Shown: in pieces, positions 42,750-53,046 of the stretch
How the letters are laid out: each line of letters starts with the position of its first letter
How positions within the stretch are numbered: position 1 is the stretch's first letter
From: Microbulbifer thermotolerans
GTDB taxonomy: Bacteria > Pseudomonadota > Gammaproteobacteria > Pseudomonadales > Cellvibrionaceae
Assembly: GCF_900112305.1 (NCBI RefSeq)
Contig: NZ_FOKT01000007.1
Span: 73,398-137,397, forward strand
Direction: 5' to 3'
Length of the DNA: 64,000 nucleotides
The notes under the pieces: generated by a model
What the model saw: the letters and a program-made list of their open reading frames with translations, nothing else
Databases searched by the model: none
Told to the model about the DNA's origin: nothing
Position numbers and translations under genes: made by a program

Positions 42750-44528
42750 ATGCGCACTGACTACTGTGGCGCCCTGCGTTCCGCGGATATAGACCGCGTA
42801 GTAACCCTCTGCGGCTGGGTCGACCGCCGCCGTGATCACGGCGGAGTAATTTTTATCGACCTGCGTGATCGCGATGGCATAGTGCAGGTGGTGTTCGATC
42901 CGGATGCCGGCGAACACTTTGAACAGGCGGACCGGGTGCGCGGCGAGTATGTGCTGAAAGTGACCGGCCGTGTGCGCGCCCGCTCGGAAGCAACGGTAAA
43001 CCCGAATATGGACACCGGCGAGGTGGAGGTTTACGGCACTGAGCTGGAGATATTGAACAGCGCGGAAACCGTTCCTTTCCAGCTGGATGAACACACCGCG
43101 GTGGGCGAGGATGTGCGCCTCAAGTACCGCTATCTGGATCTGCGCCGCAGCGATATGCAGCGCAATCTGCGCTTTCGCTCCAAGCTGACTACCGCCATCC
43201 GCAACTATCTGGATACGCAGGGCTTCCTGGATATCGAAACCCCGATTCTCACTCGCGCCACTCCCGAGGGCGCCCGCGATTATCTGGTGCCCAGCCGCAC
43301 CCACGAGGGCAAGTTTTTCGCCCTGCCGCAATCACCGCAACTGTTTAAGCAGTTGCTGATGGTTTCCGGTTTCGACCGCTACTACCAGATTGCCAAGTGT
43401 TTCCGCGACGAAGACCTGCGCGCTGACCGCCAGCCGGAATTCACCCAGATCGATATAGAGGCCTCTTTCATCGATGAAGAGACCATCATGTCCATTACCG
43501 AGGGCATGGTGCGCAAGCTGTTCCAAGAACTGTTGGGCGTGGAGCTGGGGGAATTCCCGCGCATGAGCCACTACCAGGCCATGCTGCGCTACGGCTCCGA
43601 CAAGCCCGACCTGCGCATTCCGCTGGAGATGGTCGAGATTAAGGACCTGATGACAGAAGTCGAGTTCAAGGTCTTCTCCGGTCCCGCCAACGATCCCAAA
43701 GGCCGCGTCGCCGCCCTCAAAGTGCCCGGTGGCAACGATAAGCTCACCCGCAAGCAGATTGATGATTACGGCAAGTTCGTCGGCATTTACGGTGCCAAAG
43801 GGCTGGCTTATATCAAGGTCAACGACAAGTCGGACCTGGAGAACGGTTTGCAGTCGCCGATCGTTAAGTTCCTGCCCCTTGATGTGCGTGCGGCGATTCT
43901 CGACCGGGTCGAAGCGGAGAGCGGCGATTTAATTTTCTTCGGTGCGGATACTGCCAAGGTTGTTTCTGAATCCCTGGGCGCGCTGCGCTGCAAACTGGGC
44001 GCCGATCTGAATCTCTACACCTGCGACTGGGCCCCTCTGTGGGTGGTGGCATTCCCCATGTTCGAGGAAGAGGACGATGGTGGTCTGACGGCCTTGCACC
44101 ACCCCTTTACCGCGCCCTCCTGCACTCCGGAGGAGCTGGAGGCAAACCCGCTGGGCGCCCTGTCCAGGGCCTACGACATGGTCCTCAACGGCACCGAGCT
44201 GGGAGGCGGTTCCGTGCGCATCCACGACCAGGCGATGCAGCAGGCGGTGTTCCGCATTCTCGGTATCGACGAGCGCGAGCAGCGCGAGAAGTTTGGCTTC
44301 CTGCTCGACGCCCTCAAGTTCGGTGCGCCGCCCCACGGTGGATTGGCTTTCGGGCTCGATCGCCTGGTGATGCTGATGACCGGCAGCGATTCTATCCGCG
44401 ACGTCATCGCCTTCCCCAAAACCCAGACAGCAGCTTGTGTGATGACAGATGCACCGGGTGCCGTGGAGGCCAAGCAGCTGCGCGAACTGAATATCCGTCT
44501 GCGCCGGAAGGAAGAGCAGGTCGGCTGA
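42750..44528 (+). CDS. aspS: Aspartate-tRNA ligase (bacterial type)
   Basis: A 592-residue class IIb synthetase. The N-terminal OB-fold anticodon domain ([32 protein letters not shown]) is followed by the catalytic core with motif 2 ([37 protein letters not shown]), the bacterial GAD insertion (about 290-420), and motif 3 ([29 protein letters not shown]). It charges tRNA-Asp. Length and domain order are normal. It follows the fmdB-like gene and precedes yebC across a short inverted-repeat element. Confidence 0.98.
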   Translation: MRTDYCGALRSADIDRVVTLCGWVDRRRDHGGVIFIDLRDRDGIVQVVFDPDAGEHFEQADRVRGEYVLKVTGRVRARSEATVNPNMDTGEVEVYGTELEILNSAETVPFQLDEHTAVGEDVRLKYRYLDLRRSDMQRNLRFRSKLTTAIRNYLDTQGFLDIETPILTRATPEGARDYLVPSRTHEGKFFALPQSPQLFKQLLMVSGFDRYYQIAKCFRDEDLRADRQPEFTQIDIEASFIDEETIMSITEGMVRKLFQELLGVELGEFPRMSHYQAMLRYGSDKPDLRIPLEMVEIKDLMTEVEFKVFSGPANDPKGRVAALKVPGGNDKLTRKQIDDYGKFVGIYGAKGLAYIKVNDKSDLENGLQSPIVKFLPLDVRAAILDRVEAESGDLIFFGADTAKVVSESLGALRCKLGADLNLYTCDWAPLWVVAFPMFEEEDDGGLTALHHPFTAPSCTPEELEANPLGALSRAYDMVLNGTELGGGSVRIHDQAMQQAVFRILGIDEREQREKFGFLLDALKFGAPPHGGLAFGLDRLVMLMTGSDSIRDVIAFPKTQTAACVMTDAPGAVEAKQLRELNIRLRRKEEQVG

Positions 44529-44531
44529 TCT

Positions 44532-44663
44532 TTTGTAGGATGGGCAAAGCGCAGGCAGAAAGCGGTACAGCGGTTTTCTGCTTTCCCGTTACCCGATACG
44601 GGATCGTGCCCATCAAGTTTAACCGATGGGCATGTCGCTGCGCTCCTCAGCCCATCCTGCAAA
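44532..44663. repeat. Inverted-repeat element of the GTAGGATGGGC type
   Basis: TTTGTAGGATGGGC (44532-44545) returns in inverted orientation as GCCCATCCTGCAAA (44650-44663), differing at one base. The interior holds AAAGCGCAGG and its partner GTCGCTGCGCT. The sequence resembles the GTAGGATGGGC/AGCGCAGCG intergenic repeats scattered through many gammaproteobacteria. It fills most of the 156-bp gap between aspS and yebC and is unrelated to the MITE family described elsewhere in the window. Confidence 0.7.
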
Positions 44664-44684
44664 CTGATTAAAGAGAGACGAGCA

Positions 44685-45428
44685 ATGGCCGGACATAGTA
44701 AATGGGCCAATATCAAACACCGCAAAGCGGCCCAGGACGCAAAGCGCGGTAAAGTTTTCACCAAGATTATTCGCGAACTGACCGTGGCCGCCAAGGCTGG
44801 CCCAAACCCGGATGACAACCCGGCTCTGCGCGCCGCTGTCGACAAGGCGCTGGGCGCGAATATGAAAAAAGATACCATCGAAAAGGCCATCGCCCGCGGT
44901 GCCGGCAACGCCGAAGGAGACAACTACGAGGCGGTGACTTACGAGGGCTACGGTGCCGGAGGTGTCGCCATCCTGGTGGAGTGCCTGACCGACAATCGCA
45001 ACCGCACTGTTGCCGAAGTGCGTCACGCCTTCTCCAAGCGCGGTGGCAACCTGGGCACCGATGGCTCGGTGGCCTACCTCTTCTCCCGCAAGGGGCAGCT
45101 TTACTATGAGGCTGGGGTGGATGAGGAGGCACTGATGGAGGCCGCTCTGGAGGCGGGTGCCGAAGATATCGAGACCAACGACGACGGCAGCATTGAGGTC
45201 ACCACCGAATTCCAGGACTATATGTCGGTGAAGGATGCGCTGACCGAAGCCGGCTTCAAGCCTGACAATGCCGAGGTTGCGATGATCCCCTCCACAACGG
45301 TGCCGCTGGACAAGGATGGTGCCGAGAAGGTTATGGCACTGGTGGATATGTTGGAAGACCTGGACGACGTGCAGAACGTCTATACCAATGCCGACATTCC
45401 CTCCGAGGTGATGGAAGCGTTGGCCTGA
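44685..45428 (+). CDS. yebC: YebC/TACO1 family protein
   Basis: A 247-residue protein beginning [28 protein letters not shown], the invariant family N-terminus, with [14 protein letters not shown] and VYTNADI at the expected places. YebC proteins were annotated as transcriptional regulators; YebC/TACO1 members are now linked to relieving ribosome stalling at polyproline-type sequences. It lies upstream of ruvCAB as in many gammaproteobacteria, but a terminator hairpin separates them here. Confidence 0.97.
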   Translation: MAGHSKWANIKHRKAAQDAKRGKVFTKIIRELTVAAKAGPNPDDNPALRAAVDKALGANMKKDTIEKAIARGAGNAEGDNYEAVTYEGYGAGGVAILVECLTDNRNRTVAEVRHAFSKRGGNLGTDGSVAYLFSRKGQLYYEAGVDEEALMEAALEAGAEDIETNDDGSIEVTTEFQDYMSVKDALTEAGFKPDNAEVAMIPSTTVPLDKDGAEKVMALVDMLEDLDDVQNVYTNADIPSEVMEALA

Positions 45429-45454
45429 TCCGCGTATCGGATTACTGCGCTGCA

Positions 45455-45477
45455 GGCGGGCCTTGTGCCCGCCCTTT
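45455..45477 (+). terminator. Probable terminator after yebC
   Basis: A perfect 7-bp GC stem GGCGGGC/GCCCGCC (45455-45461 and 45467-45473, loop CTTGT) is followed by CTTTCCTT. The T tract is short and interrupted, so some readthrough into ruvC is likely. Confidence 0.55.
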
Positions 45478-45552
45478 CCTTGACGCCTTCCCCCCACCTT
45501 GGGACACTCCCGCCACCATAGAAATAGATAGACAAAACCAAGGGAGTTGCCC

Positions 45553-46083
45553 TTGACCCGAATCCTGGGCATAGATCCCGGCTCGCGCAAAACCGGTTAC
45601 GGCTTGATCGACATACAGCGAGGTAAGGCCGTCTACGTCGCCAGCGGCGTGATCCGGATACCGGACGGCGCGCTGCCGGAACGCCTCAAACTGATCTTCG
45701 ATGCCGTCAGTCAGATCGCCGGGCAATACCGGCCCGAACAGATGGCGATTGAAAACGTGTTTATGTCCAAGAGTGCCGGTTCGGCCCTGAAGCTGGGGCA
45801 GGCGCGGGGCGCGGCTATTGTTGCCGCCGCCAATGCGGGTCTGCCGGTGGCCGAGTACGAGGCGCGCAAAGTGAAGCAGGCGGTGGTGGGCACCGGGGCG
45901 GCGGACAAGCTTCAGGTGCAGCATATGGTGAAAACCCTGTTGTCACTGCCGGCCGCGCCGCAAGAAGACGCCGCCGATGCGCTGGCCGTGGCGCTTTGCC
46001 ATATGCATACCATGCAGACCTTGGTTCAGACCGCTGGCGGCGCCCGCACCAGCTTCCGCCGCGGTAGATTAACGATTCGATAG
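45553..46083 (+). CDS. ruvC: Holliday junction resolvase RuvC
   Basis: A 176-residue RNase H-fold endonuclease that cuts Holliday junctions with RuvAB. Catalytic acidic residues lie in [14 protein letters not shown] (Asp8), [23 protein letters not shown] (Glu) and [11 protein letters not shown] (Asp). The start is unusual: no ATG is available. TTG at 45553 has AGGGAG six bases upstream and gives the family N-terminus (M)TRILGIDPG. The TTG at 45547 touches the ribosome site and is less likely. First gene of ruvCAB. Confidence 0.96.
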   Translation: MTRILGIDPGSRKTGYGLIDIQRGKAVYVASGVIRIPDGALPERLKLIFDAVSQIAGQYRPEQMAIENVFMSKSAGSALKLGQARGAAIVAAANAGLPVAEYEARKVKQAVVGTGAADKLQVQHMVKTLLSLPAAPQEDAADALAVALCHMHTMQTLVQTAGGARTSFRRGRLTIR

Positions 46084-46131
46084 ACAGACGCGGGGCGGAT
46101 GGCAGTGCCCTTGCCTCGGAGTGAGAAGCGA

Positions 46132-46740
46132 ATGATAGGAAGACTGAGCGGCACTCTGGCCGCAGTGCAACCGCCACTGCTACTGGTGGATGTACAGGGG
46201 GTGGGCTATGAAGTGCTCGCGCCTATGACCACTGTTTTCGAACTGCCCCCACAGGGACAACAGGTCCAGTTGCACACCCATCTGGCGGTCTCGGAAACCG
46301 CTCAAACTCTGTATGGCTTTCTCCGCGAAGCGGACCGCCAGTTGTTTCGGACGCTGATCAAAGTCAACGGTGTGGGGCCGAAGATGGCCCTGGCGATCTT
46401 GTCTGGCCTCGATGCCGCCGCTCTTTCCCGCTGTGTGGCGGAGGACAATGTGGCCGCCTTGGTCAAAGTGCCCGGCGTGGGTAAGAAGACTGCGGAGCGC
46501 TTGATTGTCGAACTGCGAGACAAGCTGGCGCCGCACCCAGGGGAGGTCAACGATATACCGCTGATGGCCGCGGCCGCGCCGAAAGTCGATCACCTTGCCG
46601 AGGCGGAGAGCGCCCTCGCCGCGCTCGGCTACAAACCAACCGAAGCCTCCAAGATGGTGGCCCGCGCAAGCAAGGCGCAGCCGGATGCAGACAGCGCCAC
46701 CCTCATTCGCCTGGCGCTGAAAAGTATCGCGCCGGCGTAA
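46132..46740 (+). CDS. ruvA: Holliday junction branch-migration protein RuvA
   Basis: A 202-residue protein. An OB-fold domain I (MIGRLSGTLAAVQPPLLLVDVQGVGYEV) is followed by tandem helix-hairpin-helix motifs (LIKVNGVGPKMALAILSGL; LVKVPGVGKKTAERLIVELRDKL) that grip the junction, and by a C-terminal RuvB-binding domain (AESALAALGYKPTEASKMV). The tetramer holds the four-way junction while RuvB pumps DNA. The ATG at 46132 gives the family start; it lies 48 bp after ruvC. Confidence 0.97.
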   Translation: MIGRLSGTLAAVQPPLLLVDVQGVGYEVLAPMTTVFELPPQGQQVQLHTHLAVSETAQTLYGFLREADRQLFRTLIKVNGVGPKMALAILSGLDAAALSRCVAEDNVAALVKVPGVGKKTAERLIVELRDKLAPHPGEVNDIPLMAAAAPKVDHLAEAESALAALGYKPTEASKMVARASKAQPDADSATLIRLALKSIAPA

Positions 46741-46859
46741 TGGAAATCCGTGGCAATCATGCGCAAAGGTGACAGCGAAATGCCAAGTGAAGCAGTGTGT
46801 CGGGGGAAGAATTGCAGGCGGTCGCGTTTGCATTGGCGCCCGTGGCCGGGGAGGTTGCC

Positions 46860-47879
46860 GTGATTCACGCCGACCGCCTCATTACTCCCGAACCTCTAGG
46901 GCCTGCCGGCCAGGAAGAGCAGTACGACCGCGCTGTGCGCCCCAAGACGCTGGCGGACTATGTCGGCCAGCCGGTGGTACGGGAGCAGATGGAAATCTTC
47001 ATTCAGGCCGCCAAATTGCGCGGTGAAGCCCTGGACCACACCCTGGTGTTCGGCCCGCCGGGCCTTGGAAAGACGACGCTCGCCAACATCATTGCCGCCG
47101 AGATGGGGGTGGCCATCAAGACCACTTCCGGCCCGGTGCTGGAAAAGGCGGGGGATCTGGCTGCGCTGATGACCAACCTGGAACCCGGCGACGTACTTTT
47201 TATCGACGAGATACACCGCCTCAGTCCCCATGTGGAAGAGGTGCTCTATCCGGCGATGGAGGACTATCAGCTGGATATTATGATCGGCGAGGGGCCGGCC
47301 GCGCGTTCAATTAAGTTGGACCTGCCGCCCTTCACTCTGGTGGGAGCAACCACCCGCGCGGGGCTGCTCACCTCGCCGCTGCGGGATCGTTTCGGTATCG
47401 TACAGCGGCTGGAGTTCTACAGCGTCGAAGACCTGACCAGCATTGTGCAGCGCTCCGCTGGACTAATGGGCGTGGAAATTAATAAGGGCGGCGCACTCGA
47501 AGTCGCGCGCCGCGCCCGCGGCACGCCGCGTATTGCCAACCGCTTGCTGCGCCGGGTGCGGGACTACGCCGAGGTGAAGGGTGACGGCAGTGTCGATGCC
47601 GCCATTGCCGACGCCGCTCTGAATATGCTCAACGTGGACGCGCGGGGGTTCGATCAGCTCGACCGGCGCATGCTGCTGGCCATGATCGAGAAGTTCGACG
47701 GGGGGCCAGTGGGGATCGACAGCCTGGCCGCGGCAGTCAGTGAAGAGCGGGATACCATTGAGGACGTGCTCGAGCCCTATTTGATTCAGCAGGGCTATAT
47801 TGCCCGCACACCACGCGGACGGGTGGTAACCGGGCTTGCCTATGAGCATTTTGGAATTCCCAAGCCGGCCAGCAAATAA
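46860..47879 (+). CDS. ruvB: Holliday junction branch-migration ATPase RuvB
   Basis: A 339-residue AAA+ motor. Walker [10 protein letters not shown], Walker B FIDEIHRL, sensor 1 GATTRAG, arginine finger SPLRDRFG, sensor 2 [12 protein letters not shown], and the C-terminal winged helix ([21 protein letters not shown]) are all present. The frame is open from a GTG at 46797, but the GTG at 46860 has GGGGAGG five bases upstream and gives the usual N-terminus (VIHADRLI), so it was chosen. It lies 119 bp after ruvA; ybgC follows 43 bp downstream. Confidence 0.97.
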   Translation: MIHADRLITPEPLGPAGQEEQYDRAVRPKTLADYVGQPVVREQMEIFIQAAKLRGEALDHTLVFGPPGLGKTTLANIIAAEMGVAIKTTSGPVLEKAGDLAALMTNLEPGDVLFIDEIHRLSPHVEEVLYPAMEDYQLDIMIGEGPAARSIKLDLPPFTLVGATTRAGLLTSPLRDRFGIVQRLEFYSVEDLTSIVQRSAGLMGVEINKGGALEVARRARGTPRIANRLLRRVRDYAEVKGDGSVDAAIADAALNMLNVDARGFDQLDRRMLLAMIEKFDGGPVGIDSLAAAVSEERDTIEDVLEPYLIQQGYIARTPRGRVVTGLAYEHFGIPKPASK

Positions 47880-47922
47880 AGAGTGGCTCTTCGGTGCAAT
47901 CAGTATTTTGTAAGGAATAGGG

Positions 47923-48327
47923 GTGAAAGAAGCTTTTAGTATCCCCATCCGCGTTTATATCGAAGACACGGATGCGGGTGGAATCGTTTACTACGTCAAT
48001 TATCTGAAGTATATGGAGCGCGCGCGCACAGAACTGGTCCGCTCCCTCGGCTATGATAAGCCGGCCATGCCTGAGCGGGGGCTGTTACTGGTGGTGCACT
48101 CTGCGGAAATACAGTACCGGCGCTCGGCGCGCCTGGACGACACGTTGCGGGCCACGGCAGCGATTGGCAAACTGGGGCGCGCCGCGGTGACCTTCGAACA
48201 GAAAATCTGGCGCGACGATGAAATTATTTGCGAGGGTGTGGTCAAAGTCGCTTGCGTATCGGATGACACCCGCAAGCCCTGTGCGCTTCCCGAACCCATT
48301 TATTCAGCATTAAAGGCAGCTATTTAA
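47923..48327 (+). CDS. ybgC: Acyl-CoA thioesterase YbgC (tol-pal associated)
   Basis: A 134-residue hotdog-fold thioesterase. The 4-hydroxybenzoyl-CoA thioesterase-type active site is in RVYIEDTDAGGIVYYVNYLKYMERARTE, with the catalytic Asp (DTDAGG). YbgC acts on acyl-CoA or acyl-ACP at the inner membrane and is linked to phospholipid metabolism. The start is GTG at 47923 just after AAGGAATAGG. It is the first gene of the tol-pal cluster; tolQ begins 3 bp after its stop. Confidence 0.96.
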   Translation: MKEAFSIPIRVYIEDTDAGGIVYYVNYLKYMERARTELVRSLGYDKPAMPERGLLLVVHSAEIQYRRSARLDDTLRATAAIGKLGRAAVTFEQKIWRDDEIICEGVVKVACVSDDTRKPCALPEPIYSALKAAI

Positions 48328-48330
48328 AAG

Positions 48331-49020
48331 ATGAACGCCGGTGAACAACTTTCCCTCTGGGGGCTGATACAGAATGCCAGCCTGCTGGTGCAACTGGTGA
48401 TGTTGCTTCTGTTGCTGGCCTCGGTGGTTTCCTGGGTAATGATTATCCAGCGCGGGCTCTACCTCTCCCGCGCGAAAAAAGCACTGACTACTTTCGAGCG
48501 CCGATTCTGGTCCGGCGCGGACCTAAATCAGCTCTTCCGCGAAGGCAATGCCCGCGCTGAACGCGGCAGGACCGACGGCGTAGAATCCCTGTTCCGTGCC
48601 GGCTTCACCGAGTTCACCCGGTTGCGGCAGCAGGGGCGAAGCAGCCCCGAAGCGGTGATGGAGGGCACCGAGCGGGCCATGCGGGTTGCCATGTCGCGGG
48701 AACAGGAGAAAGTGGAGATGAACCTGCCGTTTTTGGCGACTGTCGGCTCGGTGAGTCCCTATATCGGTCTCTTCGGTACCGTTTGGGGCATTATGAATTC
48801 CTTCCGCGGCCTGGCCACCATGCACCAGGCCACTATTGCCACGGTCGCGCCCGGGATTTCCGAGGCCCTGGTGGCCACAGCCATGGGCCTGTTCGCGGCC
48901 ATCCCCGCGGTAATGGCGTATAACCGCTACTCGGCCAAGGCAGAATGGTTGCTGTCCAGTTACGAGACCTTTGCCGAGGAGTTCTCCTCGATCCTGCACC
49001 GCAAAGTGCACGCAAGCTGA
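48331..49020 (+). CDS. tolQ: Tol-Pal system protein TolQ
   Basis: A 229-residue inner-membrane protein of the MotA/TolQ/ExbB family. Three membrane spans are seen (VQLVMLLLLLASVVSWVMII near 18-37; the SVSPYIGLFGTVWGIMNSF region near 139-157; GISEALVATAMGLFAAIPAVMAY near 172-194). TolQ forms the pentameric stator around TolR and uses the proton motive force to energise TolA during outer-membrane constriction at division. Spacing to ybgC is 3 bp and to tolR 16 bp. Confidence 0.97.
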   Translation: MNAGEQLSLWGLIQNASLLVQLVMLLLLLASVVSWVMIIQRGLYLSRAKKALTTFERRFWSGADLNQLFREGNARAERGRTDGVESLFRAGFTEFTRLRQQGRSSPEAVMEGTERAMRVAMSREQEKVEMNLPFLATVGSVSPYIGLFGTVWGIMNSFRGLATMHQATIATVAPGISEALVATAMGLFAAIPAVMAYNRYSAKAEWLLSSYETFAEEFSSILHRKVHAS

Positions 49021-49036
49021 GCGGATAGGCGAACCC

Positions 49037-49468
49037 ATGAGTGTTTTTCGCAAGGGCGGCAAGCGCAAACTGGTCTCCGAGATCAATGTCGTGCCCTACA
49101 TAGACGTGATGCTGGTACTGCTGATCGTCTTCATGGTCACCGCACCCCTGCTGATGCAGGGCGTCAAAGTGGATTTGCCGGACGCCCCCTCGGCGCCCAT
49201 TGAGGACACCGACGAGGAACCTTTGATCGTATCTGTGCGCGCCGACGGCACCTACTATTTAAATCTGGGGGAAGATGAAAAGGCCCCCAAGCCGCTGGCG
49301 GAGATCAAGGAAACCGTGGCTAAGGTTTTGCGTCAAAAACCCGACACGCCAGTACTTGTGTGGGGGGATACGGACGCGAAATACGGTTTGATCGTCAGCG
49401 CCATGACCCACTTGCAGCAGGCCGGCGCCCCCAGCGTGGGCCTGGTGACCGAGCCGCCGCAGGAATAG
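49037..49468 (+). CDS. tolR: Tol-Pal system protein TolR
   Basis: A 143-residue ExbD/TolR protein. The cytoplasmic N-terminus (RKGGKRKLVSEINVVPYIDVMLVLLIVFMVTAPLL) contains the single membrane span with the proton-carrying Asp in PYIDVMLVLL. The periplasmic domain (about 45-140) follows. TolR partners TolQ in the proton-driven motor. The ATG at 49037 gives the conserved start; the frame open from 48971 overlaps tolQ. Confidence 0.97.
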   Translation: MSVFRKGGKRKLVSEINVVPYIDVMLVLLIVFMVTAPLLMQGVKVDLPDAPSAPIEDTDEEPLIVSVRADGTYYLNLGEDEKAPKPLAEIKETVAKVLRQKPDTPVLVWGDTDAKYGLIVSAMTHLQQAGAPSVGLVTEPPQE

Positions 49469-49474
49469 GACTGC

Positions 49475-50239
49475 ATGAATAACGCCAGCTCCTATTTTCT
49501 ACCGGTTGTCATCAGCTTGCTCTTCCACGGGCTGCTGATTGCGGTGCTCAGCTTCGGCTGGGAAGCCAGGGAACCCGAGCGCAAGCCGATGCCGCAATTT
49601 GTGCAGGCCAAGCTGATCAGCGCGGAGGCGTTGACACCGAAAAAGGCCGCGCCGCCCAAGGTGGATCTGCGCGAGCAGCGCCGCCAGCGGGAACTGGAAC
49701 GCCAGCGCAAAGCAGAAGCGGAGAAGAAGCGCCGCGCAGCTCTGGAGCGCAAGAAAAAGGAAGAGGCCGAGCGCAAGAAGAAGGCCGAGGAGGCCCAGCG
49801 CGAAAAAGAGCGCAAGGAACGGGAGCGCAAGGAAAAAGAGCGCCGTGAACAGTTGGAGCGCGAGCGCCAGAGCGCTTTTGAAGAGGCGCTCGAGGAAGAG
49901 GAAGAGCTGCTCGAAGCGCGCGAGGACACCCAGGCAGTGATGTCCGTGGCCCAGGCGATCCAGCAGCGCATCGAATCGGTGCTCAGCTGGCCCCCCAGCG
50001 CGCGCAATGGGATGGTGACGGAAGTGAAAATTAACTTTGTGCCCACTGGTCGTGTGGTCGCCGCTAATATCGTCAAGAGCAGTGGCAACGCCGCTCTGGA
50101 CCGCGCGGTGCTCACCGCGGTGCGCAAAGTGGAAGTATTCCCCGAGGTCGCTGAGGTGGCCCGGGAGGAACCGGCGCTATTCGAGCGCCAGATACGCACA
50201 ACACAATTGATATTCAGAGTCGAAGGCTTGCGCCAATGA
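49475..50239 (+). CDS. tolA: Tol-Pal system protein TolA
   Basis: A 254-residue protein. One N-terminal membrane span ([23 protein letters not shown], 6-28) is followed by a long charged Lys/Glu/Arg/Ala-rich helix (about 60-155, near-continuous coiled coil), and then by the TolA C-terminal domain ([53 protein letters not shown]). It spans the periplasm, linking the TolQR motor to TolB/Pal. It is shorter than E. coli TolA (421 residues), mainly in the helical part, which is common. Its stop overlaps the tolB start (ATGA). Confidence 0.95.
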   Translation: MNNASSYFLPVVISLLFHGLLIAVLSFGWEAREPERKPMPQFVQAKLISAEALTPKKAAPPKVDLREQRRQRELERQRKAEAEKKRRAALERKKKEEAERKKKAEEAQREKERKERERKEKERREQLERERQSAFEEALEEEEELLEAREDTQAVMSVAQAIQQRIESVLSWPPSARNGMVTEVKINFVPTGRVVAANIVKSSGNAALDRAVLTAVRKVEVFPEVAEVAREEPALFERQIRTTQLIFRVEGLRQ

Positions 50240-51534
50240 TGAGAAGACTGACCTTGATGTTGACCTGTGCCGTTACCAGCTGGCTGTTCGCTGCCGTTGC
50301 TCAGGCGCAGCTGGTGGTGGAAATTACCCGCGGAAGCCAGGACCCGACCCCGATCGCGGTGTCACCTTTTAACTGGTCCGGCAGCGGTGTCTTGCCTGAG
50401 GATGTATCCGGCATTATTTCCGCGGACCTGCGCCGCAGCGGCCTCTTCGCACCGGTGCCCCAGGAGGACATGCTGTCCTTTCCCAAGACACCGGAAGAGG
50501 TGATTTTCCGCGATTGGCGCATATTGGGTACGGAATATGTGGTAACCGGCCGCATAGAGCCCCAGGCGCAGGGCTACCTGCTCACCTTTGATTTGGTGAA
50601 TATCTTCGGCCAGAACAAGATGTTCACCAAGCAGGTCAGTGGCGGCAGCCAGCAGCTGAGGGATATCGCCCACCGCGCGGCGGATGAAATCTTCGAGGCG
50701 ATTACCGGTATCCGCGGCGCCTTCTCCACGGAAATGATCTATGTGCTGGAGCAGACCCGCGGCGGACGGCCCAGCTACGCACTGATGCGGGCGGATATCG
50801 ACGGCGCGCGGGCGCGTGAGATCCGACGCTTCAACGCACCGGTGATGTCGCCCATGTGGTCGCCGAATGGCCAAGAGGTAGCCTATGTCTCTTTTGAAAC
50901 CGGGCGCCCGGCTATCTTCCGGGAAAACCTGCGCACTGGCGCGCGTCAGCAATTGACCAACTTCAAAGGACTCAACAGTTCTCCCAGTTGGTCTCCGGAT
51001 GGAACCAAAATGGCCATGGTCCTCTCCAAGGACGGCAATCCGGAGATTTATGTCCTGGATTTGATTAGCGGCAAGTTCACCCGTATGACCCGGCACTTCG
51101 CCATTGATACCGAGCCGAATTGGATGCCAGACGGCAAATCGCTGGTGTTCACTTCGGATAGGGGAGGTAAGCCACAAATTTACCAATTGACTCTTGCCAC
51201 TGGTCAAGTAGACCGCTTAACCTTCGACGGTGACTATAACGCTCGGCCGCGTGTGTCTCCCGACGGGAAAACGCTGGTAATGGTACATCGCAGCAGGGGG
51301 GTGTTCACGATTGCGACGATGGATATCAATACCGGCAGAATGCGTGTCCTCACAGAGACGACCCTGGATGAATCCCCCAGCGTAGCGCCCAACGGTGCGA
51401 TGCTGATGTACGCCACCAAGCGGGGGAGTAAAGGTATTCTGGCGGCGGTATCATTGGATGCCGGCGTGAAGTACAGCCTGCCGTCCCAGCGGGGTGACGT
51501 GCGGGAGCCGGCGTGGTCGCCTTACTTTGATTGA
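50236..51534 (+). CDS. tolB: Tol-Pal system protein TolB
   Basis: A 432-residue periplasmic protein. After a signal peptide (ending AAVAQAQ) come an N-terminal TolB domain ([34 protein letters not shown]) and a six-bladed beta-propeller with repeated WSPDG/NG-type strands ([75 protein letters not shown]). TolB binds Pal and outer-membrane partners, and TolA displaces it. Two adjacent ATGs (50236, 50239) are equally possible. Confidence 0.96.
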   Translation: MMRRLTLMLTCAVTSWLFAAVAQAQLVVEITRGSQDPTPIAVSPFNWSGSGVLPEDVSGIISADLRRSGLFAPVPQEDMLSFPKTPEEVIFRDWRILGTEYVVTGRIEPQAQGYLLTFDLVNIFGQNKMFTKQVSGGSQQLRDIAHRAADEIFEAITGIRGAFSTEMIYVLEQTRGGRPSYALMRADIDGARAREIRRFNAPVMSPMWSPNGQEVAYVSFETGRPAIFRENLRTGARQQLTNFKGLNSSPSWSPDGTKMAMVLSKDGNPEIYVLDLISGKFTRMTRHFAIDTEPNWMPDGKSLVFTSDRGGKPQIYQLTLATGQVDRLTFDGDYNARPRVSPDGKTLVMVHRSRGVFTIATMDINTGRMRVLTETTLDESPSVAPNGAMLMYATKRGSKGILAAVSLDAGVKYSLPSQRGDVREPAWSPYFD

Positions 51535-51643
51535 TCTTTGCTTTGTTGAAGAAACTGCCCACCAAACCAGTTTTGGCGGGCGTGTAGTGCGATAAGCAAG
51601 CGTCTTACTGGATCTTTTGATAACACTAAAAGCGGAGTAGCTT

Positions 51644-52123
51644 ATGTTGAAATCAGTAAAAACCGGCCTGGGTCTGGCCTTTGTTCTGGCGGTAATGAGC
51701 GGTTGTTCCAGCACCGATACCGAAACCAGCGGACAGCAGCAGGAGGTGGTTGACCAGACTCCGGAGCCGGTGGTTGAAGCTCCTGTTACCGAAACAGTGG
51801 CACCGCTGGACAATGTAGTCTACTTTGACTTCGATCAGTCCCTGTTGAAACCCGAGACCCGTGATTTGCTGATTCAGCACGCCGAGCGTCTGCGCGGAAC
51901 CAGCACTCAGGTGCGCCTCGAGGGTCACGCTGATGAGCTGGGTACTCGCGAATACAACCTGGCTCTGGGTGAGCGCCGCGCCAACGCCGTGCGCGATTTC
52001 CTGGTTCTGCAGGGGGTAGATGCCGCTAACCTGGAAGTGATCAGCTACGGTGAAGAGCGTCCGGCTGTACCCGGCTCCAGTGAAAGTGCCCGTGCGATGA
52101 ACCGTCGTGTAGAGATCAACTAA
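51644..52123 (+). CDS. pal: Peptidoglycan-associated lipoprotein Pal
   Basis: A 159-residue outer-membrane lipoprotein. The signal peptide ends in the lipobox VMSGC (lipidated Cys21). A Thr/Glu/Val/Pro-rich linker follows, then an OmpA-like domain (NVVYFDFDQSLLKPETRDLL, VRLEGHADELGTREYNLALGERRANAVRDFL, ISYGEERP) with the diaminopimelate-binding Asp/Arg pair. GGAG lies six bases before the ATG. The 109-bp gap after tolB contains an imperfect stem (51557-51581) and could hold a separate promoter, as in other tol-pal clusters. Confidence 0.97.
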   Translation: MLKSVKTGLGLAFVLAVMSGCSSTDTETSGQQQEVVDQTPEPVVEAPVTETVAPLDNVVYFDFDQSLLKPETRDLLIQHAERLRGTSTQVRLEGHADELGTREYNLALGERRANAVRDFLVLQGVDAANLEVISYGEERPAVPGSSESARAMNRRVEIN

Positions 52124-52133
52124 TCGCCAATGG

Positions 52134-52994
52134 ATGCCAATGGCCTTAACGATTAGAAGTATTGCGATTGCCGCAGCCATGCTGGCTGCGGCATCGCCCG
52201 TATTTTCCCAGGCGCCGATTGTCGACCTGTCCAGTGACAGTGACCGGCAATCGGCGCCTGCGTATCCGGACTCATCCTCGTCTGATGTGGCCACTTACCC
52301 CGCGCCGATCTCCGGTAATACGCAGTTGGCGCGTGCGCCGGTGCCCCCCCAGCGTCAGGCGCAGGCTGGGAGCCAGGCTGATGCCTACTACCAGATGCAG
52401 GTATTGCAGCAGGAAGTTCAGACGCTGCGCGGAGCGGTGGAAGAACTGCGCCATGAAGTCAAGCGCCTGAAACAACAGCGCACCAATGACTATATGGATT
52501 TGGACCGGCGTATTGCCCGTCTTGCGGGCACTCAGCCTGCCGAGCAGCCGCCGGAGGATCAGGGCGCCGAAAACAGCCCCGGAGGTACCGGCGCGGCCGC
52601 TCCCGCACCGGCGGTGGCGGCCAGTGGGGACGAGCACGACCGCTACCAAGCGAGCTTTGGTCTGGCCCGCAGCGGCGACTACGACGGGGCCAGTGCCGAG
52701 TTCAAGCGTCTGCTGAAGGACTACCCGAACGGCAAGTATGCGCCCAATGCCAACTATTGGCTGGGCGAGATAGCGCTGGTGCAGGGCAACCTGGAAGAGG
52801 CGCGCCAGTGGTTTGTCGCACTACTTGATGGCTACCCGAATTCCACCAAGGTGTGGGATGGGCGCTACAAATTGGGTACCGTCTACCATCAGATGGGGGA
52901 ACAGGAAAAGGCCCGCGAACTCTTAGAGCAGGTGGCTGCGAGCGATGCCCGGGCCTCGGGCCTGGCAAAGCGCTACCTGGAAGAGAACTTCTGA
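52134..52994 (+). CDS. cpoB: Cell division coordinator CpoB (YbgF)
   Basis: A 286-residue periplasmic protein. The signal peptide (SIAIAAAMLAAASPVFSQA) is followed by a low-complexity segment, a trimerising coiled coil (DAYYQMQVLQQEVQTLRGAVEELRHEVKRLKQQ), a Gly/Ala/Pro linker, and a C-terminal TPR domain (ASFGLARSGDYDGASAEFKRLLKDYPNGKYAPNANYWLGEI). CpoB coordinates Tol-driven outer-membrane constriction with PBP1B during division. Starts at 52134 or 52140 are both possible; neither has a strong ribosome site. It ends the tol-pal operon at a strong terminator. Confidence 0.95.
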   Translation: MPMALTIRSIAIAAAMLAAASPVFSQAPIVDLSSDSDRQSAPAYPDSSSSDVATYPAPISGNTQLARAPVPPQRQAQAGSQADAYYQMQVLQQEVQTLRGAVEELRHEVKRLKQQRTNDYMDLDRRIARLAGTQPAEQPPEDQGAENSPGGTGAAAPAPAVAASGDEHDRYQASFGLARSGDYDGASAEFKRLLKDYPNGKYAPNANYWLGEIALVQGNLEEARQWFVALLDGYPNSTKVWDGRYKLGTVYHQMGEQEKARELLEQVAASDARASGLAKRYLEENF

Positions 52995-53046
52995 CGAGTA
53001 GCTGGTCCTCCGCTGGTTTTTTGAGCACGAAAGCTCTATGATCCCG

